The notes under the pieces were generated by a model that did not search any database, was not told the origin of the DNA, and saw nothing but the letters and a program-made list of their open reading frames with translations. Below are positions 1 through 9,797 of a stretch of DNA of 64,000 nucleotides, one piece after another. This DNA is from Saccharina japonica (taxonomy: Eukaryota > Sar > Phaeophyceae > Laminariales > Laminariaceae). The stretch lies in the NCBI GenBank assembly GCA_008828725.1, contig MEHQ01002939.1:1-64000 (forward strand). Reading direction: 5' to 3'. Position 1 is the first letter of the stretch; every line of letters begins with the position of its first letter. Made by a program: the position numbers and the translations under genes.

Positions 1-587
1 AAGGAACAGCAGCAGCAGCAGCCATCAAGCAGCAGCAATAGCAACATACGAAACAGCAGTACGAAATAGCAGCAGCAGCAGCAGCAGCACAGGAGTACAC
101 ACATACATACATACGCCCAACTATGCCGCTGCTACTACTCTATCTACTACAGTAGTACTGCTGCTGCCGCTGCTGCTGCTGCTCTGCTGTGGGTTACTAC
201 TCGTGTTCCTTTTCGTTCTTGTGTTTTTAGACGCTTCTGGAAGTCCTCACCTGGCGTGTGCCTTACGTCGCGTGTTCTCGCGGGTTGATGTCAGTTGGGC
301 TGTTTGCATAATACGTCAGTACAATACGTCAGTTTGGCTGTTACGTCAGTTGCTGTTTGCGAAGAGCTCAGTTGGCCTGTTTGAAGGGCTGGTTGCGAAG
401 CAAAAGGTCTGTTTGCAAAGAGCTGTGTATCAGTTGGTCTGTACGGACAAAGAGCATCGAGTAACACCGGACCTCTAATCGTGAAAGAATAGGTAGGTTT
501 ATATGTATGTACGTATGATATAATATTCAATATTCAAGAACATAAAAAACAACAGCTGTGAGACCGAGGGTTTCGTCGAATGTATGA
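1..587. other. Intergenic, CAG/CTG-rich start
   Basis: No supportable gene. The first 190 bases are rich in CAG/CTG triplets and TACA repeats. Around 290-440 short near-repeats built on 'tacgtcagtt' and 'cagttggtctgt' occur several times. The open frames here lack splice context and resemble nothing I know. Confidence 0.6.
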
Positions 588-1487
588 TATAATAGTGGTA
601 CAGCCACAGCTTCGCCAGTGGCGCTACCCATGCGTTGCCCATTATAGTACGTGTAGTATGTAAGTGTATACCCGGTATATGATAGTACTCGTATTATTAG
701 TGTGTTGTGTTGCCTCACACTCTGAACGGCAACGTAAGGACACCCGTGCGGGGCGGTATCGACCCCGGGGGTGTCCGTTTTTGTTCCCAGGTTGCAGAGG
801 TGTATATGTATGGGAGGATTTCTGATTTGGAGATGGGGACTTCCACCACCCCCAGGTGCAGCGGGACATCGACCATAAAGCCCCAGCAGCCACAGCGTAG
901 ATCAGCCGGTGGGGTTGAGGTTTCCACACCTTGAGGGGCGGTATCGACCCGGGGGGTGTCCATTTTCGTCCCCGGGTCGTTCGAGTTGTAGATGTATGGA
1001 AAATTTCATGATCCGGGGATGGGAACTTATCATCCCCGGGTGTGGCGGGACCTCACCGTTGCTCCGAGAGGCAACTCTCGCCGGGTGCTAGCTTCATGAG
1101 AGCCAGGCAATCGTAAGACGGCCCGTAGGGTTGGGGTTTCCACACCTTGCGGGGCGGTATCGAACCGGGGGGGTGTCCTCTTTTGTCCCCGGGTCGCTGG
1201 AGTTGTAGATGTACAGAATGATTTATCATCCGGGGATGGGACGTTATCATCGCCGGGTGCGGCGGGACCCCTCGGGGCGCCGTGCGCTGGCTCCATGAGA
1301 TCCAGCCAAATCAGCAACCAGCCCGCGGTATTGGGGTTTCCACACCTTGCGGGGCGGTTTCGACCCGGGGGTGTCCATTTTCGTTCGCAGATTGTTGGAG
1401 TTGTAGATATACGGAAGGATTTCTGATCCGGGGATGGGACGTTATCATCCCCGGGTGTGACGGGACCCCGCCGTTGCCCCGAGGGGA
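588..1487 (+). repeat. Left inverted arm with about 4 tandem units
   Basis: The core 'gcggggcggtatcgacc' (with variants) recurs near 747, 931, 1147 and 1347, so spacing is 184-216 bp. Each unit also carries 'gttgtagatgtatgg', 'gatccggggatggga' and 'catccccgggtg'. The same unit appears reverse-complemented at 6.2-7.4 kb. Confidence 0.85.
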
Positions 1488-1895
1488 AACTCTTGCCTGC
1501 CGAGGAGAGCGATGTTTGGGGAGATGGTCGGGGGTAAGGGCTACCCCGGAAGACAAGAGTGGGGCTGGATGAAGCACCTTGAGGAGGACCTTATAAGGCG
1601 TTCGGCATCAGGTTTGAAGGGTGGCGCGAGGTCGCACAGAAGGCCGGCAGATGGTTCCAACGGGTATAGAGGAAGGGGCGGAGACCGTCATGCGGACATG
1701 ACACAAGGCCGAGGAGGAGGCAACGGCAGAGCGACACAGCACGGTTGCAACCGCGACTCTAACCGCTGCCGCCAATACAAGCGCGCGGGTGGAGAGGGGG
1801 GGGGGGGGGGGGGGGGGTTGGGTGTTTGGGGAGCTGGGAAGGGGGGGAGGGGAATGGAGATGGGGGGAGAGGGGGGGCAAGCGGTCTGCCCAACA
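1488..1895 (+). mobile_element. LINE-type retrotransposon 3' end, 5'-truncated (copy 1)
   Basis: The frame contains MFGEMVGGKGYPGRQEW and LEEDL followed by a degenerate stretch. This matches the region downstream of reverse transcriptase in a non-LTR element whose second, longer copy follows at 1935. It ends in a G-rich tract and 'ctgcccaacaggctg', paralleled by 'ctgcccaagagactg' in copy 2. Frames are broken and only the last part of the ORF is present. Confidence 0.6.
1796..1817 (+). repeat. Poly-G tract, 22 nt
   Basis: Uninterrupted G run inside the 3' region of the first LINE remnant. Confidence 0.95.
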
Positions 1896-1934
1896 GGCTG
1901 TCTTTCCTTTTTCCTGGTATTTTTGCCCCCCTGG

Positions 1935-2715
1935 GCAGGGTTATCAGCGCGAACCGGGATCTCAATGTCGAGGTAACGCGTCGACTCCAGAGGGCATGGG
2001 CGTGCTTCGGGTGGCGTAATAAGATGGAAGGATGTGACCGCCCGGGTGTGCGCCTGCGGTTGAAGGTACGGCTGCTGAAACCTGAGGCACTCGAGACGAT
2101 GCTGTACGGGTGCTTCACGTGGAGCCTGAAACCAGCTGATCACGTCAGGCTACGGGAGGTCCATCGCAGTATGCTCCTTCGAAGCCTCGGCTGGCGGAAA
2201 CGGAAGCGGAGCGCGAAGACCACACTCTATCCTACGCTGGCGTGCTTGTCAAGACAGACTCCGAGAGCATTAAGACGACAGTGCGCAGACGAAGGGTATT
2301 GTTCGCTGGTCTCGTGGCACGTACGGGAGAGGAGCAGCTGCCGAGGAGGCTAATGTTTGGAGAGGTGTTCGGTGGTATAAGGGCTACTTATTGGGACAGG
2401 AGAAGGATTGGATGAGGCGCCTCGAGGAGGACCGCAAAGCGTTCGGCATCAGGCCCGAAGGATGGCACGAGGCAGCACGGAAGACCGGAAGGTGGTTTCG
2501 AGTGGTCGAGGACGGGGTGGGGGCCTACATGCCGATGTTTTTTCATGACGCGGAGAGCAGTGATGCAGCAAAGTGGCACGTGACGACTGCGGATGTAACT
2601 TCGACACGGACCGTCAACACCACAATGCGCCCAGGGAGGGGCCGGGGCGGGGGCAGGGGGGGAGAAGACGGGGGGGGGGGGGGGCTGCCCAAGAGACTGA
2701 CGAATGGGTATGGCC
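1935..2715 (+). mobile_element. LINE-type retrotransposon 3' end (copy 2)
   Basis: An open stretch encodes the C-terminal side of a non-LTR reverse transcriptase ORF. Visible are RLQRAWACFG, RPGVRLRLKVRLLK, LETMLYGCFTWS and MLLRSLGWRKRKR. Then come LPRRLMFGEVFGG and, in another frame, KDWMRRLEEDRKAFGIRPEGW. The final parts match copy 1. Frame changes near 2220 and 2390 make it non-functional. The catalytic part of the reverse transcriptase is absent, so this is a 5'-truncated dead copy. The family is inferred from the motif order. Confidence 0.7.
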
Positions 2716-3724
2716 ATCATCGTCATGATGTGTGCCTTTCCAGTACCGACGTAGTTAGCGTAGACCCCCCCGCACTCCCTCGCCATCTGTATGCCGCCCT
2801 TGCCTGCTTTTCGCGTTCCCCATTTCTCCTTTTTTTTCTCTCGCTTTTTTCTCTTTTGCTCTCTCTCTTTTTTCTCTCTTGTTCCTGCTTCGTAGCTCCT
2901 TCTTTTTTTTTGCTTATCTTGAACGCGTGTGCGTATTCATAGCTAGCTCTTCGTGTTGATGCACGTCGCCTTTTGTTTTGTTTCGCTTTTTTGGGTCGCC
3001 ACCCCCCCCCCGTCTACCTACCTGCAACTATGCAAGTCTGCGTATCCGCTTGCGTTCTTACGCTCGTTGCGTGCTTTCTTGTGTACTATAATAAAAGCCA
3101 ACACATGGAACCAAGACACGCTTAAGTGGGAAGTTCAAAATTTTGGAACAACAGAGTATGTAGAAGCAACAAAGCTGACCATCCCCTTAACCATATTGGG
3201 GGAAAAGGCCTCAAAACATACTGGTATACGGCCACGAAGCGAAAATAAGAAGGGTACAAAAACGGACCATCCCACCCGCCCAGCGTGAATATCTATGATA
3301 ATGCAGCTGGATGTATATCTAACGGGCGTGGCTGACTGCTATAAAGATTACCCTAGGTTGGGTAATTGAACGATCGTTGACCCTTACGAGTGTAGCTCTG
3401 TAGGTAACATCTTCACATGTATCTGACATCGTCGAAAACACGAGTCCGAATTTCCCTGCGAACGTTTCTTTTGTAGAAACGCTTTTTCTTTTGTAAAAAC
3501 TTGCGCGTGCGTCACTGAACAGCATGCCTCCCTGGTTCCCCAGGTATTGAAACGAAGCGGGTAGGTCAACGTACGGCCGTATACGGTACCGACGTCCCGA
3601 AGATCCCGCCGTTCAGAGGGGGGGAGAGTCTTGCCCCGGTGTGGGAAAATCTGGAGACGACGAGTGCAAGGAGGGGTCCTCGTGCGCTTGACGGTATGCC
3701 GCTGAGTCACTCCGAAAAGGGCGT
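2716..3724. other. Spacer inside the composite element
   Basis: Pyrimidine-rich from 2810 to 2900, then about 800 bases without a supportable gene. Nothing in either strand is convincingly coding. Confidence 0.5.
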
Positions 3725-3738
3725 GTCTCTAAGCTGAA

Positions 3739-4625
3739 AATGGCTCTGAAAGCGCACGGAAACGGGGAGGTATGGGATCCCATCCGCCGCGTGGGTAAGG
3801 GGAGGTATGGGACCCCATCCGCCGCGTGGGTAACCCGTGTGCTAGTACATTAGCAGAGTCGTACCTTACCTTCGTGTCCGAGGAACAGAAGCAGGTAGGG
3901 GTACCGGTCAATCAGGCGGCACCGATGTTGGCGCACACACGTATTGACCTGCTGGGCGACATGCTCTCGCGGGCACAGGTGGCTGACTCGCTGGCTGAGC
4001 GCATCGCTCTGACGAGAGACGTTGCCCTTCATGCGTTGGCTTTCTATTCGATGCGTAGGGGCTACGACCTCTCGTTTACTTTGGGATCGCAGATCCTGAA
4101 GCTTCCAGAGTCTAGGGGCCTCATTTTCAACTTTCAGTTTGGCAAGACGCTTAGGGCCTCTAGCGCGGCGGTAGTGGTATTAGCAGACCAGGACTGCCCG
4201 GAAATTTGCGCGGTTAGGGCAGTTACGGGCTACATCGCTGCCGCACAGCGTATAGGGTGGGACATGACTGCCGGGTACCTTTTCCCTACGGTTTCGGCTG
4301 AAGGCGACCGCGGCAGTACATCGCTCTCCGCAGCCCGTATGACGACCGCACTGCAAGGACATTTGAGGGCAGCAGAACTGCCTAGCCATTTCATGATGCA
4401 CTCTTTTCGCGTGGGAGGTTCCCTCAGCAAATCCCTTGCAGGGACGGCGGTAGACGAGATCATGAAAATTGGCGGCTGAAAGACGGAGTCGGTGGTCAAG
4501 TACTACATCGGGGCCACCTCTAGTGGTAAACCGCATGGCAGCAAGAGGAAAACGCGGCCAGAGCTACGCCGACGCTAGTGACCTGCCTCTGTCGCCGGAG
4601 TTTGAGAAAGACTTCGCAGCGTGTG
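3739..4625 (+). pseudogene. Tyrosine recombinase (transposon integrase), broken
   Basis: This encodes the catalytic domain of a tyrosine-recombinase/phage-integrase family protein, of the type carried by DIRS/Ngaro- and Crypton-like elements. Such enzymes cut and rejoin DNA through a tyrosine-phosphate intermediate. Visible motifs are the first catalytic arginine in FYSMRRGYDL (about 4048-4077), the HxxR box in MHSFRVGGS (about 4396-4425) and the terminal tyrosine in VVKYYIG (about 4492-4512). The reading frame is broken three times. A 35-bp tandem duplication (3764-3798 and 3799-3833) shifts the frame after DPIRRVG. A TGA at 4477-4479 sits where a Trp of the GGW motif is expected. A frameshift near 4540-4560 separates the tail (SYADASDLPLSPEF). 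With these breaks it cannot make the full enzyme. The N-terminal core-binding region was not found. Confidence 0.85.
3764..3833 (+). repeat. 35-bp tandem duplication inside the recombinase gene
   Basis: Two adjacent 35-base units differ by one base (gggatcc versus gggaccc). Because 35 is not a multiple of three, it throws the downstream catalytic domain out of frame with the preceding codons. Confidence 0.95.
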
Positions 4626-4781
4626 TAGGAACGGACTGAGGCAAGGTTAAGAAAGATTGGGTGAGACAACTCTGTCCCGGACCAGTGGTTAACTATGAAG
4701 ATAATCCAACTGCAAAATGGAGTACGGGCAGGACCCCGGGCCGGCGCAGGAGGCCTCATCCAAATCCAATACTTACATTAA

Positions 4782-5987
4782 ATGATCCTCAGTAGGATTC
4801 CCGTCGCTAGGGTGGGTAATTTGTTGATCGATATTTTGTATCCCTTTAGCTCAGTAGGTGACACCTTCACTCGGCCAACCAGCAGCACCATCACCACCAC
4901 CACCTGGTCCTCTGTGACCAGCCGCAATCGCAACCACATGCTCCGCAGCACAGCAAGCAGCACAGCCGCAAGAACAGCCAACGACCAGCACCATCAATCA
5001 AGCACAGCCAACAGAACAGCCTCATCAGGTTGGTACGGCAACCGTTCTTGGAGGCCGGGTTCGATGTACTATACCGTCCCGTCCCGCCGAGAAAAAATGT
5101 ATGTACCGGTTCGCCCCGCCGTGAAAAATGATATGCATCGTCCCCTCCCGTCCCGTCGAAAACAAATATATGTACCATCCCGTCTATCGTCGCCGACGCT
5201 ACTGCTGTGCTCGGCAACTGCAACATTCTACTGGTGGAGCCAGTGCTATCTGCTGTTGCCCCCGGACTTTAGGGAGGGGGGTACAGACTGTCGGTGGGGC
5301 TGTTTACCACGTTCGGAGGTAGGGCGTTGGTGGGGGAAGGGGGCGAATAAAGAACGAGGAGAGAGCACGAGGAGAGGAGAGGAGAGAGGAGAGAGGGAAG
5401 AGGGGATGCCGCCCCAGCAGCAGAAACGCGATTCCAGCAACGACACATATGAGCCGCAGCTGCGAGACCCGTTTGGCACTGGAGGCAAAGGCGTTGTAAC
5501 GCAGCAGTTACAGAGGCAGCAGCTGCTCCAGTCGCCCCGTCCGCAAGAGGAGAAGCAGTCAGATAATTGCTGCGCTTGCCGTGACAATATAACATTGATC
5601 AGAGATGTAGGTTGTTCACGCCCTACAATAATATATTTTAATAACACCGAGCGATGTGTTGGGAAATATCTCAACGCGAATCTTCTGAAGCCACCAATCT
5701 TGTTGCGTGTGCCCCCCTTGTTTCCGACAATAAACAACTCGGGAATGCCCATCCCCGGGGGGGGAGGGTGTTATCTTGCGTCTTACACGGCGGTGACATG
5801 TAGACAACAACAACAAGCACTCATCACGATAAGGAAGTTCCGCCGAAAGACTTCACGGATTTGCAAACGAATGCTGTCTGTCGTCGCACTTTGTTATACA
5901 AGCAAACGACAAACAAACATATTCTTCAAACACGAAATGGGACTGCAGATCCCTGTTAATAAATGCTGCTATTCTGTTTGTCTGTAA
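4782..5987 (+). CDS. Unrecognised 401-codon open frame, doubtful gene
   Basis: An uninterrupted plus-strand frame lies between the recombinase remnant and the right array. Composition is odd: Ser/Thr-rich start, a degenerate repeat of about 45-50 bp around 5060-5190 (versions of 'ccgtcccgtcgaaaa', 'tatgtacc'), a purine-rich stretch at 5350-5400, and a Gln-rich middle around QQLQRQQLLQ. A few Cys pairs occur (NCCACRDN) but no family is recognised. Low complexity can keep a frame open by chance, and no splice or start context supports it. It may be cargo of the element or not coding. Confidence 0.25.
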   Translation: MILSRIPVARVGNLLIDILYPFSSVGDTFTRPTSSTITTTTWSSVTSRNRNHMLRSTASSTAARTANDQHHQSSTANRTASSGWYGNRSWRPGSMYYTVPSRREKMYVPVRPAVKNDMHRPLPSRRKQIYVPSRLSSPTLLLCSATATFYWWSQCYLLLPPDFREGGTDCRWGCLPRSEVGRWWGKGANKERGESTRRGEERGEREEGMPPQQQKRDSSNDTYEPQLRDPFGTGGKGVVTQQLQRQQLLQSPRPQEEKQSDNCCACRDNITLIRDVGCSRPTIIYFNNTERCVGKYLNANLLKPPILLRVPPLFPTINNSGMPIPGGGGCYLASYTAVTCRQQQQALITIRKFRRKTSRICKRMLSVVALCYTSKRQTNIFFKHEMGLQIPVNKCCYSVCL

Positions 5988-6239
5988 TTGGGGAGCGCGA
6001 TTCAGAGCGCGTCAGCCCCGCCTTGCGCCATGGGTAGGGAGGCTGGGTGCCACAACCAGTAGACAACCGGGTCCCATGTCGCGCCGATCCGTGACTGTGG
6101 CACAATCCCGAGGCAGTTCTGACAGCCATCTAGCCAGCCTAGCTGCTGACTTACAATTTTTAATTACAATTCTGGCAGCTGATTGATTTGCCAAATCCAT
6201 GCCAGCGGCCGCTGGCTCTTCGTAGAAGGTTGGTGCTGA

Positions 6240-7507
6240 ATAGAGCCATCAAAGTTCCGCTACACCTGGGGAGGATAGGGTCCCATCCCCGGATCAGAAA
6301 TGCCTCCATATCCCTACAACTCCGACCAACCGGGGACAAAAACGACGCTCGGGTCGACACCGCCCCGCACGGCGTGAAAACTCCACCCCCATCTGCTGGT
6401 CAGTGATTGACTGAGGCTCATGGAGCCAGCGGCACCCGGGTATAATAATACCCCATCCCCGGGTCAGAAATTCTTCCATACATCTACAAACCCAACAACC
6501 CGGGGATGAAAACGGACACTCCCCGGTCGATACCGCCCCACAAGGTGTGGAAACCTCAACCCTACAGGCTGGTTTATAGTTGGCTGGGTATAATGTCTCA
6601 TGGAGCCAGTGCGCGGCAAGAGTTACCTCTCGGGTCAACGTCCAGGTCCCGCCGCACCCGGGGACGATGGATTCCCATCCCCGGTTCACAATCATTCCAT
6701 ACATCTACAACTCCAACAGCCTGGGGACGAAAACGAGCATCGCCCGGATACCACCCCACAAGGTGAGGACATCCCAACCCTACTGGCTGGTTCATGGTTG
6801 GCTGGGTCTCATGGAGCCAGTGCGCGGCGAGAGTTGTCCCGCGGGGCAACGACGCGATCCCGCCACACTCGGGGATGATAAGGTCCCATCCCCGGATCAT
6901 AAATATTTCCATACATCTACAACTCCAGCAACCCGGGGACGAAAACGGACACCCCCCGGGTCGATACCGCCCCGCAAAGTGTGAAAAGCCAAACCACACT
7001 GGCTGATTTATTGTTTGGCTGGGGCTCACCATGGAGCCAGCGCCCGGCGAGAGGTGCCCGTCAGGGCAATGACGAGGTCACGCCGCACTCGGGGATGATA
7101 AAGTTTCATCCCCGAATCATAGATCCTTCCATACACCTACAACTCCAACAACCCGGGGACTAAAACGGACATCTTCTGGATCGATACCGTCCCACAAGGT
7201 GTGGGACCCCAACCCCACTGGCTCATTTCAGGTTTGACTGAGGCGAATGGTCGATGTCTCGCCGCATCCGGGGATGACAAGGCCCCATCTCTGGATATGC
7301 ATTCCTCCCATGCAACATGTAGAACTCCAACGACCCGGGGACAAAAACGGCACCCCCCTGGTCGATACCGCCCCGCACGGTGGTCCTTACATTTCCGTTC
7401 AGACTGGTACATCGCAGTACACGACGAGTACTACCATACCAGGCGCTTACTACGGACAACGCAGGGCTACGTACCGCCACGGACGGAGCCGTGGCCGTAC
7501 CGCTAGT
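6240..7507 (-). repeat. Right inverted arm with about 6 tandem units
   Basis: Reverse-complement copies of the left-arm unit: 'ggtcgataccgcccc' or variants near 6354, 6525, 6747, 6960, 7178 and 7361. Each unit also carries 'atacatctacaactcca' and 'cccatccccggatc'. Spacing varies from about 170 to 220 bp. Confidence 0.85.
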
Positions 7508-8483
7508 AAACCTAATGGCTGGTTGGTTCCATGCTTGAGGAACCCCGCCCCCCATATGCAAGAAAATGTTGGAGCCCGGAAGAAAGCTCACTCCTTCTAC
7601 CATAGTAGCATGGCTCAGACCTCGCTCGCCCTTTAGTGGATAGCAACAATCAATGTGCCCGGTCCGGTGTTATAGTAACAGAGGCGTTCCCTCACAGCGC
7701 GAGTATCTCAAACAAAATCAACGGACCTGGGGTTGGTGTACGACGCGACACGCCGAACCCCTATGCTATGTACGTGCTGCGTGATTGATCAACCAATATG
7801 TACAAATCTGTGGGCGGTGGGCTTCTTCTTATTTTTTTCGCCTGGGGTTGTCGCTTGACGACCGCCGTCGTGTCTCTGTAAAATACGCCACACGGGTGAA
7901 CGACCCCCCCCCCCCCCCCCCTATTGCACAAGCCCCTGGTGAGGTAAGAAAACAAAATAACATATACACCAGATACCAGATATCAGGTATGAATCACGAT
8001 CTTGATATGAGATTATCGATATGAAGGTTCGAAGGCTCTACACCAAAAACACGTGGCAGAGACGATGCCCTTGACAATGCCATGGCGCCATGAAAATGTA
8101 TCAACCAAAACCAGAGGAAGGGACTTAGACCTGCAAGGGTCGCAGAATCAGGCATTCCTGAGTATGCACCGGCGAAGGGCGACACAGGCCACAGCGCCTG
8201 CCCTTACGGGCGAGGGAGGGGGAGATGTTTTTATACCAGATCGATATACGCGCCCGGACCCTCGCCAAAAACAGTTTCATCGATCATTTATACATGGCTG
8301 ATCGAATCGAAATCAGCTGTCTGCAGTCCAGCCGACTAATCGACCGACCGACCGACCGACCGGCCGACCGACCGACCGATCAACCGATCAAGTGACCGAT
8401 CGACCGACCGACCGACCGACCGACCGACTGACCGACTGACCGATCCATCGATCGACCGACCGACTGACCGAATGACCGATCGA
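7508..8483. other. Intergenic, downstream of the oxidoreductase gene
   Basis: No gene seen. It contains a run of 18 C at 7904-7921 and ends in a GACC tetranucleotide array that abuts the stop codon of the minus-strand gene. Confidence 0.6.
8337..8483. repeat. (GACC)n-rich microsatellite
   Basis: Imperfect GACC/GACT tetranucleotide repeats immediately follow (in the minus sense) the stop codon at 8484-8486, so the repeat would lie in the 3' untranslated region. Confidence 0.9.
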
Positions 8484-9729
8484 TCACTCATCCAAAACCT
8501 TGAAGGTCATCCCGGCCGCCCGCATCCTCTCGATCAGCGGCATTCCCATCGCCGCCGCAGTCGTAAGAACGCCTCCTGCCTTGTTTTCCAGGCGATCTTC
8601 GTCCAGAGCCAGGCAGAGACCGCACTCGGCGAGCATCTGAGCGAGTAGAGTTTGAGTGGTTGAGTTTTGTTGTATGGGGTCCGTTTTCGCACATTACGGG
8701 GAACAGAGACAAGAAGGAAGGTTGTCGTTGCCAAACAAACAAAACCTGAACAACAGTGTTTCCTCAAAGAGAGGATGCTTTTTGGAGAAAACATACGTCT
8801 ACATATAATCGCGCCAAAGCCAACCAACTTCGACAGACACAAGGGAGCGTGGGAAAAAGGCAATGCACAATGGTGAATGGATAGATCCAACATCCCGCGC
8901 AGCACGATGTTAGTTTCCTCAATTTATCAATACATAAAGGCACGTTTCGGAGCCCGCCACACGGGGTGGAACGCTAAAACCCGAGACAGAACCACGCCAC
9001 AGTCTGCTTTTCCGAAGAGGTGCTCGAACATTTCTCCCAGGCTCTCCACCGTTTTCCCACCCGCACGATCGGTCACAAACATCGAGCGTCGTACATCAGT
9101 GTGCCCAGCCGAGGCTCGCGACAGGCTCGAGTATTTCGAGGGGTATGGTCTTAACTTTTCAGTTGGCCAACGATTGCGAAACACAAACACAGGGTTCCTT
9201 CTCTCTTTCGCAAACCCACTGTTCCCATACTCACGCATCTACAGGGGTACGCTGCTTATCCCGAACCTTCAAAACCGGGACGGATCTGGGAAAAGGAAGC
9301 CTAATATTTGATCAAGGGTGGGCCCCTTGGACAGAAAACAAAGGGCGCACAAACGAAAACTAGACACCCAGAAGTACAAAAACTAAACGGTCACAGCTGG
9401 ATTGATTGACGACAATGGGCTGACTACGTATCGAACGCGAGTTCCCCGCTGTTCACCTTAGCAGTCTCCTTGTAGTTTCCATCTCCCTTGTCGCTGCCCG
9501 CCTCCCCCCGACACACTATGTCCTTGCCATCAACCTGTGCTTTAGCGATGTAGTCGATCCAGAAGTAACCATTGTCCCTCTCCTCCTTTGACGGACCCTC
9601 TCCGGGTGCTTGTTTGTTTTCATAAGCAGTCGTAGTCGTTGTCACATCGGGTGTTTCGTCCGTTATTTGGATATTGTGAAAGGCCATTGGTGTGTTTTCG
9701 TGTTGCGTTCGACAGCAGAAGAAACCGCA

Positions 9730-9797
<68 letters not shown>

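Larger units (their letters stand above)
588..7507. mobile_element. Large composite element with long inverted array ends
   Basis: The outer ends are inverted relatives. The left end reads tagtggtacagccac from about 588. The right end, read in reverse complement from about 7507, gives tagcggtacggccac. The match continues through 'tgcgttg', 'tagtactcgt', 'ctgaacgg' and 'gtaagga' into tandem arrays of the same unit in opposite orientation. The interior holds LINE 3' ends, a broken tyrosine recombinase gene and a long unexplained frame. I could not fix a target-site duplication. It may be one element, or nested insertions between two arrays. The ends are visible in the sequence; mobility by the encoded recombinase is inference. 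Confidence 0.6.

Noticed and set aside
1688..2143. Proline-rich minus-strand frames opposite the LINE remnants
   Set aside because: They are antisense to G-rich LINE sequence and to the poly-G tract.
8927..9238. Minus-strand frame with VTDRAGGKTVESLGEMFEHL
   Set aside because: Looks protein-like but lies in the intron between exons 8 and 9 of the oxidoreductase gene, which join in phase without it. No family recognised; it might be a transposon scrap.
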